Part shown: positions 12,001-23,344 of the stretch, one piece after another
Layout of the letters: every line of letters starts with the position of its first letter
Position numbering within the stretch: the first letter of the stretch is position 1
Source of the DNA: Eudorina sp. 2006-703-Eu-15
Lineage: Eukaryota; Chlorophyta; Chlorophyceae; Chlamydomonadales; Volvocaceae
Direction of reading: 5' to 3'
Length of the DNA stretch: 64,000 nucleotides
Assembly (NCBI GenBank): GCA_003117195.1
Contig: BDSI01000024.1
Span: 1,174,152 to 1,238,151 of the forward strand
Program-made: the position numbers and the translations under genes
Notes under the pieces: generated by a model
What the model was told of the DNA's origin: nothing
Databases searched by the model: none
Seen by the model: the letters and a program-made list of their open reading frames with translations, nothing else

Positions 12001-15000
12001 GAATGTGGGTGCAGGGGATGATAGCAGGAGAGCATGTGCTCGTCGGTTGTCAAGCAGCGTGCAGGACAGGAATTCTGTGCTGTGTCTGTAAAAGAAAACT
12101 GAGCCGTGTGTATGTGTGTGTTATTTAAGCAGGCAGAACAGGAGTGCGTGATATGCGAGGGGCCGAGGGGCGCCCAATAATTTGCCCGTATGCGTGCAGA
12201 ATATACCCATTGCCCGACCCTTAAAGTGAATAGAGGCTGCGGTGTCTGATGAGCGCTGTCGAGTTTTGACGCGCTTTTGTCGCGGGATACTACCAGCTGG
12301 TGCGGGTCGGCTGCCTTGGCCACGCAGACTCACGCCACAATGACGTGCGTGCGCGCAATCCTCGTGTTGTTATCGCAATGTACCCACCTGCAAGCAAAAT
12401 GCCGTGTAGTCAGCACCGCCGAAGACGATGCGGAATAACGTAATGATGTGTGCGAGCGAAAAAGCGTGCATGCCAAGGCAGCAAAGGGGAGAGAATGCGG
12501 CGTCATTGATGCATAAGTAGGGCGGCAAGGGTCGTACGGCATACGAGTAACGACGGTTGGGCAAGGGCAAACGAAACCGGTGAGGCGATAGACAAAACAG
12601 GTAAGGCAATATGCGATTAGCAGGCAAGGTTAGTGTTAACGGTATGGGCGAGAGGAAGTGGAGAAGAGTGCGGTGCGACAGGTTGACAGTTGTGACAATA
12701 CAGATGTACAAGATGACAAACAAGTATGGACAATTGTGCAAAGGCAAAATGAAAAGACATAATGCGGCGTGAGTGCGACATGCTCCATGCGATGCTGATG
12801 CTCGTGGTGAAAGACGACACGCCGTGTGTGTGTGTGGTTGTTACATAGCCAAGGGCTGCTAACCCGTGCGCGCGCGTTGGGGGCGAGGGGCAGAGGGGTT
12901 TGGATATCTCCGTCATCTCAGCGCCACCTGCCACCGCCTTCACCATCACGACTTTCCGCAGCACCCCGCCCAAGCCTTCCCTTCCCCAACTGATTCCCTC
13001 CACCGCCTCGGGCCCTATACTCCCCTCAGACTGGCTTCTGCTGGACGCCCACGCGGGCGGGGCCGGTGGTTCCGGAGCAGAGCGCAACCCCAGCCCCAGC
13101 CGCCCCCTGGACAGCCGCCAAGCCTCGGATAAGAGCCTCGTAAGCTCGGTAGCGGGGCCGGCGTCGACTGGTGGCGGCCGCAGCCTCTTTGGCCGCCTGC
13201 ACGGCGGCAGCGCGGCGGCTGCGACGGCGACGACCACCGCTAGCGGCGGCGGTGGGGGCGGCGGCGGCGGCGGCTTGTTCCTGATGTCCCGCGGTCCACC
13301 CGCTCAGGCCTCACGGGCCACACAGGAGAGCGAGGCGGCGGCGGCGGCGCAGCTGCAGGCGGCGGCGGTGGCGGCGGCCAACGCGCCGCACCCCTCCTTC
13401 GATATGGACGTGGCGCAGGTGGGCGTGTGGGGAACGGAGGAAGCCGCCCGAACCGCCTCATTCCGGGCGGTGTGCGTGCGTGTGTGCTCGTCGGCAGGCA
13501 GGCAGGCGTGCGTGGTACGGTATGCGATGGGCGTAGCAGTGCCCAACAGTTGCCCGTATGCCCGTATGCATACAAGGTATGTGCCCGATGCCGGACCCGT
13601 GAAAGCAGTGGAAGTGCTGCGGTGTCGGAAGATCGCTGTCGATTTGGGTGCGCGTTTGGGGTCGCTGCTCTCGGACGACTGCCAGCGGATGCGGGTCGGC
13701 TGCCTTGGCCGCACGGAGCCACACCACAATGCTGTGCGTGCGTGCGATCCTCGCGTTGGTTCTGCAATGGACTCACCTGCAAGCGAAATGCCCGCGTGAG
13801 CAGGCGGGCGCGGGTGGGCGTGGTTGTATGAATGATTGAACGTTACAGCGGACCCCAAAGGGATCACCGGTGTATACCAGGGCAACTCCCAGTGTTTGGC
13901 AAGGAAACCCGCGTCTGTGTTGTGTGTGTTGTGGGTTTTGCGCACCCTTCTAATCACGTAATAGTCTCTAGATTCCACGTCTGCTCCACCCCTCCCCTCG
14001 CCTTCGCGCCTCCGAACGGCCGCGCTCCCCTCCCCTCTTCCTGCCCTCCCCTCCCGGCCCCTCCTCCTGCCCGCCCCTCCCCTCCGCCTCAGGGCCACCT
14101 GCTTATGGGTCGCTACCTGTCCACCACCCGCAACGCCTCCCCCTCCACCTACTGCCTCAAATACCTGGTGACGCACCTGGCGGCCGCGGGGCCAGCCGCC
14201 GCAGAGCTGCTGGACGACGTGCTGAGCAGCTTCGGCTTCATAGAGGTGCGTGGGGTTGGCGAGGAAGCCGCCCCAACCGCCCAGTCCCACAATACTTAGC
14301 AAAAGACCTGCAGTTTACCTGCTTTAGGTGCGTTTGCGTGTCATATGGGTGTTTGTTTGTTTGTTTGTTTGTTTGTTTGTTTGTTTGTTTGTTTGTTTGT
14401 TTGTTTGTTTGTTTGTTTGTTTGTTTGTTTGTTTGCATATCTATAATTCTATGTCAAAGAGCCTGGGATGTGGTTGCATGCAGCGGGAGAGGGGGGACCA
14501 CGAGGGGGAGTGGACGAAGGTCCCCTAGGGCTGTGTGGGGGTCGGAACCACATGGCTGACAGATCCCAGCTTCCAGCTTCCGTTTGCGTGCGGCGCCTCC
14601 GTATAGATGACTTACGGGACCATCGGCCCACCGACTCATTGACCCATACCCCCTGGGCCCCTCCCCTGCCGCCCGGCCAGGCCGTCTTCGCGCGCGGCTT
14701 CGCCGCCAACATGATTCGCGCCTTGGGCACCATGGGTCACTCCACCCGCATCAGCCGCGACGCGCTGCGGTGGCTGCGCGCCAAGCAGCACGACCTGCTG
14801 CTGTCCGCCTCCGCCGCCGCCTCGGCCCTGGGCTCGGGGCCGGGCTCGGGGCCCCCTTCGGGGGAGGCGGTGGTGGGCACTGCGCTGATGAGCCCCATCG
14901 GTTCGGAGCTGTATCGGGTGGCGCTGAGGGCGGCGGGCCAGGGCTGGAGAACGCGGGTGGCGCGACCGCCGTACGACGAGTGGCCGGCGGACCAGGCGGT

Positions 15001-18000
15001 ACTCAAGGTGCGGGGCATGTGGGATGCGGAGGGGGGGGGTTGAGGGGTGAGGGGGGCTATGGTGGGGCTATGATAGGCACACGGTGCAGGCAGATGTGCA
15101 AGGACCCAACACGCAAGAGCAAAACGCTAAATGCACGATGTTTTTGTGTGTATGAGAAAACTGAGCCGCGAAAATTTTGACCCGCGGTTTGTGTTGTCGT
15201 TTCATGTGTCGCAGCCGGGTCTGACGCTGACTGGGGCAGCTACCCTTAGCTTGCCCATAGGGGATACTACCGAAGCACTCCTCTTTTGTGTGTCTGTAAG
15301 GGGTGTGATGTCTGTGTGTGTTTTCTGTCAGGCACTCCAGTATGAATTGGCCCATGTTTCAAGCGCGGAATGTCCGCGGCTTCTGCAAACCCCCCGCTCA
15401 TCCCTGCCTCCCCTGCCTGCCCTGCCCCCCCCCCCCGAACCCTCCCCCCTCTCTACCCACCCCTGGTGACAGGGCCACGCGGGCAACATCACGGCGGTGC
15501 TGTTCTCGCGGGACGGGCGGCAGCTGGTGTCTAGCAGCGGGGGCGGCAACGAGCTGCGGGTGTGGGACATCAGCTCCGGAACCTGTACGGCGGTTCTCCT
15601 GGTACGGCAAGACGAGGGCTGAGCGTGCTGCTGAGGGTGCTGCTTAGGGATTTGGGATTACGGCGCACTCACAAGCTTACGGCCGCCGGGTCGGGAGCGA
15701 CGCCTGCGGTCGGAGGAGGGCATACACCTTCCTGTAGCCTGATCAAGGGCGCAGGCGCCGCTGTAGTACCGAACGTCGGCCTCTGTACCTACCGTATCCC
15801 GCCCTTCCTTCCCTCTGGCCCTTCGTCGTCCTACCGTCATTCCGAACACTGCGCTCTCCGCGCACCCTCCGACTGGGCTCGCGACGCTTTAAAGTGCTGT
15901 GGCTCACAAGGGTGATGCGCACCCGCGCCTCAGACCGCCAGACCGTTGGCAGCCCCCGAAACTAGCCAAACCCGCCAAACCATCGAACCGCTAACCACCA
16001 ACCACCAAATGTACAACCGACAAACTACCCACCGCCAGGGCCACGAGGCGGATGTGACCTGCCTGGCCATGAGCGACGACGGTCACGTGCTGGCCAGCGG
16101 CAGCAACGACATGACCTGCCGCCTGTGGGACGCGGCCACGGGGCAGTGCACTGCCGTACTGCGCGGCCACACCGCCCCCGTCACCGGCGTCAGCTTCAGC
16201 CCCCCCGAGCGTGGCAAGCCGCCGCGCCTCGTCACCGCCTCCTCCGACAACGCCCTCCGCATCTGGTCGCCCATGCCCCGGAGCCCCGCCGCTGCCGCCG
16301 CCGCCCGGGGCCGCAAGCAGAGCTCCGGCGGCGCCGCCGTGCCCTCCCCACTCAACCCCCACGGCCGCGGCGATGTACGGCAGTCCAGCAGCGCCGTCGA
16401 CCTGGACTTCATGATGGGCCTTACGACGCGCGCCAGCGGCGGCGAACCCTTCGGGGCCCCTGGCGGCGGCGGCGGCGGCGGCGGGGGTGCGCACGACGAG
16501 GGTGTGTGCAGTCATGCGTGTGTGCAAGTGCTCCAGGGGCGGGAGGGCGGACTGCAGGGGGTGGCCTGGGCGCCCGACGGCAAGCGGCTGGCGGGGGCGC
16601 ACGGCGCGGAGGTGTGCGTGTGGGGGCTTCCGGCCGGCAAGGTGACGGCGACGCTGAGCGGGCACAGCGCCAATGTGCTGGCGGTGGCGTTCAGCCCCAA
16701 CGACGGGGGGCGGCGGCTGGCCAGCTGCGGATGGGACAAGGTGCGGCCGGGAGGGGGCCGCCGTGGGGTACTGAGCGACATTGGGGGGGGAGAATATCCA
16801 AACAATAGGGAACGATTGGGGCATTGGGTAGGGTACGGTACACGAGAGACAGACCCGACACAGGCAGCCCGGCGACAAGTGCTTCTTAGCACAGATGTTG
16901 ATTGCCTGACGTGGAAGCGCCACGGCGAGAGGGGCAGCAAGAGACGGGACAAAAAGTTTGGCTCGGGCAACGGAAACGGGGACGTAGCGTCAACCCGTCT
17001 CCGCCTCTCGCCGTCATCTCTTTGCTCAGCCGGCGCCCTTCCCCTCCGCTCCTGTACCCTCTCCATGCCAGTTTCGTGTCGGATCAGCCCGTCTTTGGAT
17101 CAGCCCGTCTTTCATACACTTCGGTGCCGAATGCGCCGCGTTGTGCTGCGTTGTGCTGCGCTGTGCTGTGCTGCGCTGTACAGGTGGTCCGCGTGTGGGA
17201 CACCCGCACCAACAAGTGCGTGGCGATTGCCACCGGACACAGCGACTTGGTCCGGTCCATCTGTTGGGCCCCCGACGGCCGCCGCCTCGCCTCCGCCTCC
17301 TCCGACAACACCCTCCGAATCTGGGACGCCGCGCCCACGCTGTCCGGCGGCGCCGCCGGCACCGCCGCGCCCGCCGTAGCCGTACAATGTACGGCGCTGC
17401 TCCGTCAGGGCGAATGGATGACGGCGGTGTGCTTCAGCCCCGACGGCCGGTCGATGGCGAGCGGCAGCGTCGCGAAGGAGCTGCGGCTGTGGGACGTGGC
17501 GGCGTGCGAGGCGGAGTTCGCGGCGGCGTGTGCGGCGGCGCGGGAGGCACTGGTGCCGCCGCCGGCGGCGCCGTCGCCGGCGGAGGCCGCCGCCGCGATG
17601 CGGTCGACGCCGAGCACTCGCCTCAAGGCCGCCGCCGTCACCGCGGCGGGGACGCTGGACAAGATGACGCAGAAGAGCATGAAGCTGTTCACGGCGGCGG
17701 AGGCGGAGGCCGCCGCTGCCGCGGCGGCGACGGCGGCCGCCGCCGCCGTGACGTCCGTCGCGCACACCGGCGACGTCACCTGCGTCGCGCTGAGCCCCGA
17801 CGGCGCGATCCTGGCCACGGCGTCACAAGATAAGACTGTACGACTATACGATTCGGCCAGCGCGCGGTGGATGGCGACGCTGTCGGGGCACGACGGCTGC
17901 GTCACGTGCGTCGCGTGGGCTCCGCCGGCGACGACAGCGACGGCTCCGCCGCAGCTCGCCTCCGTCTCCCACGACCTCACCGTGCGCATCTGGGATCTGC

Positions 18001-18806
18001 AGTTGGGATCTGTCGTACAAGCGACGTGCACCAAGACCTTGCTCGGTCATACGGACCGCATCCGCAGCGTCGCCTGGAGTCCCGCCGCCGACGGCCGCCT
18101 CGCCACCGGCGCCGAGGACAACCACGTCCGACTGTGGGAGACGCGGACCTCCCCATCCGGATCCTGTACGGCAACCATGTGGGGCCACGGCAACTACGTC
18201 ACGTGCGTGTGCTACTGCCCGGCGGACGGCGGCCGTACGGTGACGTCTGCGTCGCAGGACGGCACGGTGCGGGTTTGGGACACGGGGAAGGGCCAAGTGC
18301 TGCGCGTGCTGCAGGGGCACGACCATTACGTGAACCACGTGTCGTACACACCGTCGGGCGCGCACCTCGCCTCCGCCGCGTGCGACCAATCCATCAAAGT
18401 GTGGGACCACGCCACGGGCAAGTGCCTCACGACGCTGACCGGCCACACGCACTTCGTGAACTGCGTCGCGTTCGAGCCGCCGCCCGACGGCGGCGGCGGC
18501 GGCGGGGTTATGCCCCGCCGCCTGGCCTCCGCCTCCACCGACGCCACCATCCGCGTCTGGGAGCTTAAGACCCGCAAGTGTGTGGCAGTGCTCGAGGGGC
18601 ACGCCGGGCCCGTGCATTGCGTCACGTGGATCAAGTACGGCGGCGTGGGCGCCAGCCCGGCGGCGGCGGCGGCGCCGCCGCCGCCGCCGGCCAGCAAGGG
18701 GCGTCGTCGGAGCAGCAGCAGCGGTGGGCCCATGCTGGAGCTGGCGAGCGGGTCGGCCGACCACAGCGTGCGGTTGTGGTGTGAGGGTTACGGCGCGGAG
18801 GGCTGA
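6057..18806 (+). CDS. STAND NTPase: lipid-anchor N-terminus, FISHAW domain, NACHT, 14 WD repeats
   Basis: Fourteen exons: 6057-6306, 7021-7307, 7740-7906, 8386-8566, 9097-9289, 9668-9884, 10210-10333, 10907-11878, 13030-13418, 14093-14245, 14681-15007, 15473-15601, 16039-16740 and 17184-18806, about 1,880 residues. It starts MGATCSS, a myristoylation plus palmitoylation signature. Residues ~160-265 hold YFISHAWS, RVWLDVLAVCQH, GGTLVVMD and STRAWCVFEW, a block seen in protist signalling proteins and possibly TIR-like. The NACHT core follows: P-loop SGAGEGKST (~358-366, split by an intron), Walker B VVILDALDEAD (~474), sensor RFFVTTRPD and FTIHKSLADWLLLD. Helical repeats lead into 14 WD repeats from GHAGNITAVLFS to the C-terminus, enough for two seven-bladed propellers. 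A frame change in exon 8 needs a small extra intron (68 bp at 11047-11114 or 80 bp ending 11126 both restore frame) or an assembly indel. By analogy with other STAND proteins it is a ligand-triggered switch; ligand and output are unknown. Confidence 0.88.
12130..12412 (+). repeat. Intronic repeat, copy 1 (intron 8 of NACHT-WD gene)
   Basis: A segment of about 280 bp that resembles 13494-13796 in the same orientation. Shared blocks include TTGCCCGTATGC, TGCGGTGTC, GCGGGTCGGCTGCCTTGGCC and CACCTGCAAGC. By eye identity is roughly 70-75 percent with small gaps. There is no coding potential. Confidence 0.7.
13494..13796 (+). repeat. Intronic repeat, copy 2 (intron 9 of NACHT-WD gene)
   Basis: Partner of 12130-12412, in the next intron of the same gene and in the same orientation. 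It includes the same GCGGGTCGGCTGCCTTGGCC core. It begins shortly after the intron's donor site, so it makes up a good part of the intron's first half. Confidence 0.7.
13824..13893 (-). mobile_element. LINE-like 3'-end fragment inside intron 9
   Basis: Read on the minus strand, it ends in the block shared with 49321-49620 and 62717-63691: CCGGTGATCCCTTTGGGGTC, then CGCTGTAACGTTCAATCATTC. Only about 70 bp is recognisable, so it is a short or degraded 3' fragment lying antisense to the host gene. Confidence 0.65.
14351..14435 (+). repeat. (GTTT)n microsatellite in intron 10
   Basis: About 21 uninterrupted GTTT units between exons 10 and 11 of the NACHT-WD gene. Confidence 0.97.
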
Positions 18807-21800
18807 GGGCGGTCGGGCTGCCGTCTGGATGTTGGCGAGAAGATGGGGTCCACCGCGCTGCCCATTACCTGGCGCATTATTCCCCTCCGTCTCCCTGCGC
18901 GCCCAGGGGGAACTCGAACGAAATAAGCCCATCGGGGGGGGGGGTTCAGGTGGGCGGGTTCGTGCAGCTTAGGGGAAGGATGTGCAGCGCTGAAGAGGCG
19001 CTGCCACCGGACAGGGGCAGGAGAAGAGCAGTGCGGAACACAGCAAGGGCAGGGCAGAGCCTGCCAGTAATAAACGGAACGGGCCTTGGCGCGGTGGTTT
19101 ACGCGGGGTGGTCTGGGCCAGTGCTTCTGGGCCAGTGCTGAGCGCGCGAAGGCAGCATTGTCCTCCCAACCAGTCCCATCGGTGATAGCGCTCCTAAGCC
19201 GCTGCTGCTACCGTTACGTACACGCCGTCATCCCTGCTGCCACCGTCCGCCCCGGTGGCGCGCCAGTCCATGTCTGTCCCCTGCCTGCCAACCCGTCTCC
19301 TCTCTCCCGACCCCTCCCCCGGAAGGGCGGGGCAGGGGCAGGAATGCATGGACCAATTCAGGTCCTTACCAGCAGCTCGACGGCGGTGTCGGCCGCAGCA
19401 TCATTGTGTGTTTTGGGTGATGGTGGTGGTGGTGGTGGTAGGGGGCTGGTGAGCGGGGGCGTTCTTAGTGTTGAACCGCTTGTAGGAGGAGGAACAAGAC
19501 GGAGATGAGGAGGATGGAAATACTCGAAGACTCGTTAACTGGTTCAATGGGCTGGCGCGAAGGCGGGTGAGGGGAGGCGGGGCTGGGGCCCGGCGGGCCG
19601 GATCGAGCCTTAGGGGGAGCGGGGAGGGGCTGCCATTGAGCAACAGCTGTGTGATGCGAAGGATGGGCGACTGACGTTTTTGAGGTGACGGTCGTGGATG
19701 GCCGGTCCCGGGGGGTTGCGGGCTTGCGGCTTGGCTGTGGACTGGCACTTGCGACCGGCGGGAGGTGCTGGTGGCCAGGGTAGCAGAGGGAAGGCGGGAT
19801 GGCAGGCCCGGTGTTCGGTACGGCTCGGCACGGCGTCGAAACGCGATGCCGCGCGCGGGCGAGTCTGTTGTCTGATATCTGATGATGCGGAGACAGCACT
19901 TGCGGTGCGGGGCGAGGACATTGGGGGCCAAAGGGGCGGGGTTCATTGGGGGGCGGTGGGCGATGTCAACGAAGGCATTGTTCGAAGTGCGGAGGCGGCA
20001 CTGTTCGAAGGAGGGGGAGCACTTGGCAGCCCCCTAGTGCCCCGTGGGAGGTGGGACTGAACCGGTGGATACCCGCCAGAGGGCTCTGGAGCTGACACCG
20101 AGCACACACGGTACTGGCTCACCGAACTCACTGACGTCGCGGATTCGCCCCCGCGTAAGAGTACAGTACTTGGGTTTGGGGACGATGCAAACTGACACGT
20201 GCGTGCGCACGGGCTGGATTGACAGACGGACAGACTGACGGACAGTCGGACGCAGGGACTGGCGGCGAGCCGGCGATGGCGCCCGCTACGGCAGTAGTTA
20301 AAGAGTCATGGGGGTACCGTAGACTGGGGAGGGAGGGGACTGGGGAGGGACGTCCCTCCCGCGAGCACCACACCGCTGTGTGCGCATGAAGAATAAAGTA
20401 TTGAGCAGACCACCACCACAGCCCCCTATTCCTCCCTCACCTCACCAACCATCCCCTGCGGCAGCGTCCGGTTCCCTCGGTGCCGGGTCGGGCCGGGGAC
20501 CAGCGGATTGGGTGGGGCACAGGGGTGCTTAGCTGTACACCTGTACTGCGGTACGGATTAAGGTATGCCGTATGTGCGTTGGAAGGTACGAAGTAGAGGA
20601 CGTGAGGGCGAAGGGGACGCGGGAAAGCAGGGACGGGTCGGACCGCGGTACCGCAATCAGGATACTCTGAAAGGGAAAGCGTCGTACAGTACTGCACTGC
20701 ACGAATACGGTACCGACAGCGACCTTGTGTTGTGACGCTGCGCGACCGTCCCGCCGTTCGGAATCTCACTCCGTCCTTTCCTTTCACTTTACTTCTTTCA
20801 TTGGGGAGTGCTATAATCATTCCAACACATCCATTGCGCGCCCCTCAGCCTTCGCCGTCCGTTTCGTCTGTCCGTTGAATCCTCCACGTGCTTTGTTTTC
20901 AGCCTCATTTATGCGTCGTCAAGGGCCGCTGCCATGGCGGCAGCGTCCCTGGAGCCTGTACCTTGGCAACTGCCGTGGCTTCCTGCTTTCAGGCCTTGGA
21001 GCCAAACCATGATGATGCATGCCTGCACGTCTCCAGGATGCGGCCATTGCCGCCCTCCCTCCCCCTCCCCCTCCCCTTACGCGGGACCGCTGCGACGCGG
21101 GCACACGGGGGACAGCACACGGGGCACAGCGTGCCCTGGCTGGACTCTGGCCAGAGGGGCAGGGGCGCGGCCTCGGGTCCTGCATGTGGAGGGTGGGGTG
21201 CGCGCTGTGCGGCTGGTTAGGGTCGTAGGACTGTGGGGTTGGTCGTGATGAGGGCCTTGGGAGGGGTGGGTGTCCGGCTGGTGTCTGGGGCCCAGAGGAC
21301 CGCTGGTTGGCCTCGGGAGGGGTGGGGAGCTGTCCGTGCCGTTCGGTAACCGTAGTGGTGTGCGGGCGACCTGATGGGCCAACTGTGCTGCCGCAGCATG
21401 ATGGTCGTCTAGGGTGATCGACGGGTGGTCGGGTCGCGCTGTGCTGGGCTTGGCACGTCGCCGTGGCGCGGTGTGGGGCTTCGGGACCTTCGACACTACT
21501 GGGGTGGCCGACTGGCAGTCCGTGTGGAACTGTGGATGGGCAGGCTGAGGTGTGGAACCGCGGAAAGGGGGGCAGGGCTGGGGACAGGCTGCTGCGTTGC
21601 GAGACAGGCGTTCACCTTTACCCCGTCATCTTTGCGGGCTACCGTGCATCGCAGCGAGCGATCGTAATAATGCTGCATTTATGGAACGTCATCTCTATTA
21701 TATTCCGTTGGCTTGGCATGTGGCATTCCTGTCACCGACATCGCAGCCAAGCCGCTGAACCACCGCGCGCTGGTGTGAGGGCGCATCAATCCGCAGCACG

Positions 21801-21883
21801 ATAACTGTAGTACATTAACTTTTTGACGTTTGGATCCGAACCCCTTATGCAAACGAGTCGTAGCGTTTTTACCTGCTACTGCT

Positions 21884-21914
<31 letters not shown>

Positions 21915-23052
21915 ATGTTTGACGATGGCGGGTGGGTTGGGTTGGAGGTTAGTTTGCTTGGGGACGTTTGATGTGGCATCGGTGTGTACATCGCGGCGGC
22001 ACCCGCTTCTGTGTAATGCCGCGTCAATACGTCCATACTACTGCAGACGCTCTCATCACTATCCTGCCCGCCTGACCGACATGCAGGCTGCCCTCCCTCC
22101 CTGCGCCAGATCGGGCAGATAGATGGGTTGTGGTGTGCCATGCCCACCGGTGCTTGGAAGTGGTACTGGCCACATCCCCACTGGTGTTGGAAAGGGTCCC
22201 TCCCCTCCCGCCCGCTCAGAAAACGGTGCGCGCGATGTGTGCAACTGTTTGACGAGTCGACGTGTCACGCGTATCCCTCATTGGTCATCAGTCGACCAGC
22301 CACAGGCGGCTGCCACCGTGTGCCGTGCCACCGGTGCAATGCGTGCCCGTGTGCTGCTGTCAGGGCGTCACAGTTTGCGGTGAGATACACCCGGTGATCC
22401 TCTGGGGACCCCACATCGGTCATACGGAGGGGCACGACGAGTACCGGTACCTCAACAGGGCGCCCTTCATCACATGCCACTGAGCCCGAGCCCCTCAGAC
22501 AAAGTGCGGAGACGAAGATGTGCAGCGGCGGCTAGCTCAGTCCGCACGCATGTAGGGTCTAGGTATACTGAACACTGACACCGTCAGCCCTCCCTCCGGT
22601 GACCCCAGCACCCCACGCCGCGCTTCCAGCTGCGGCGCATCAAACGGAATTCCTTTCAGACCACGCACGTCCACCCCCTTGAACTCTCGTTTCGCCGTGT
22701 TCGTTCTGGACCCGTGTAGCTCAATGCACGAGGAACACATACCCCCCTCCCTCCACCTCCTCCCACCACCACCTCGCACAACACTCAAAAACGCCTACGG
22801 AGCCGGGCAGTCATCCATGCTACAGACGGGCCCGTTACGGAGAAGTAACCCTGTGGAGGAGTCCCTGTCATCTAGGCCGCGCCCATACGCGCTCCAGGTG
22901 TTCTTCGGTAGCATGTGGGAATCCTGCAGTGGTTTCGGAGTCCGTGCAAGCAGCGCACCCTGCTGTTTGTATATAAATTGAATTCTCTTATGACGAATTC
23001 TGGCAATTGTGAAAATGTCAGACAAATACACGGACAGGCGCATACACACATC
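18807..23052. other. Gene-poor region downstream of NACHT-WD gene
   Basis: About 4.2 kb with no reading frame I can tie to a protein family on either strand. It presumably includes the 3' UTR of the NACHT-WD gene, but the first TGTAA I see on the plus strand is near 22013, over 3 kb downstream. A CTG/ATG trinucleotide array lies at 21873-21917. A minus-strand frame at 22537-22788 looks slightly protein-like but has no recognisable motif. Confidence 0.5.
21873..21917 (+). repeat. Compound CTG/ATG trinucleotide array
   Basis: A run of CTG units passing directly into a run of ATG units, in non-coding DNA. Confidence 0.95.
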
Positions 23053-23216
23053 GAGCTATGGACGGGTCCCCGTGCACGCGGAAGTCATTGGGACGGGGAC
23101 CCCCAAACGAACGGCGCTAGGCCTCGCACGGGGACCAAAAGACCTCCCCGTCAAAATCGCAGCAATTTTTAATTATTGTTACTTACTGATTCGAAAGTCA
23201 TGGGTGCTTTTATTCA
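23053..23216 (+). repeat. Left arm of 164-bp inverted repeat
   Basis: Starts GAGCTATGGACGGGTCCCC and ends GGGTGCTTTTATTCA. It is the reverse complement of 25550-25713; I see one mismatch (GGACCAAAAG versus GGACAAAAAG). Both arms contain an open frame reading VPVHAEVIGTGTPKRTALGL, which may simply reflect their shared origin. Confidence 0.92.
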
Positions 23217-23344
23217 CGTGTAGCGAAGCAGAATATAGCCCGCGCGCGAGTTGACATCCTTACCACAAACATACGCACCACCATTGCACCACCAGTGTGA
23301 CCGTTAGCGTTATACTCTCCCAGGCGTAAACAAAATCTGTTCAG

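Noticed and set aside
13304..14302. 332-codon minus-strand open frame opposite the NACHT-WD gene
   Set aside because: Shadow of GC-rich exon and intron sequence; no domain, and it overlaps well supported exons on the other strand.
17844..18932. 362-codon minus-strand open frame
   Set aside because: Antisense of the WD-repeat exon; composition is explained by the GC-rich third positions of the sense strand.
19401..19946. 181-codon minus-strand open frame
   Set aside because: Pro/Ser/Arg-rich low-complexity translation with a Thr run from a GGT repeat; no sign of selection for coding.
22265..22788. Possible small minus-strand gene
   Set aside because: Two open frames look mildly protein-like but lack recognisable motifs and a consistent splice junction.
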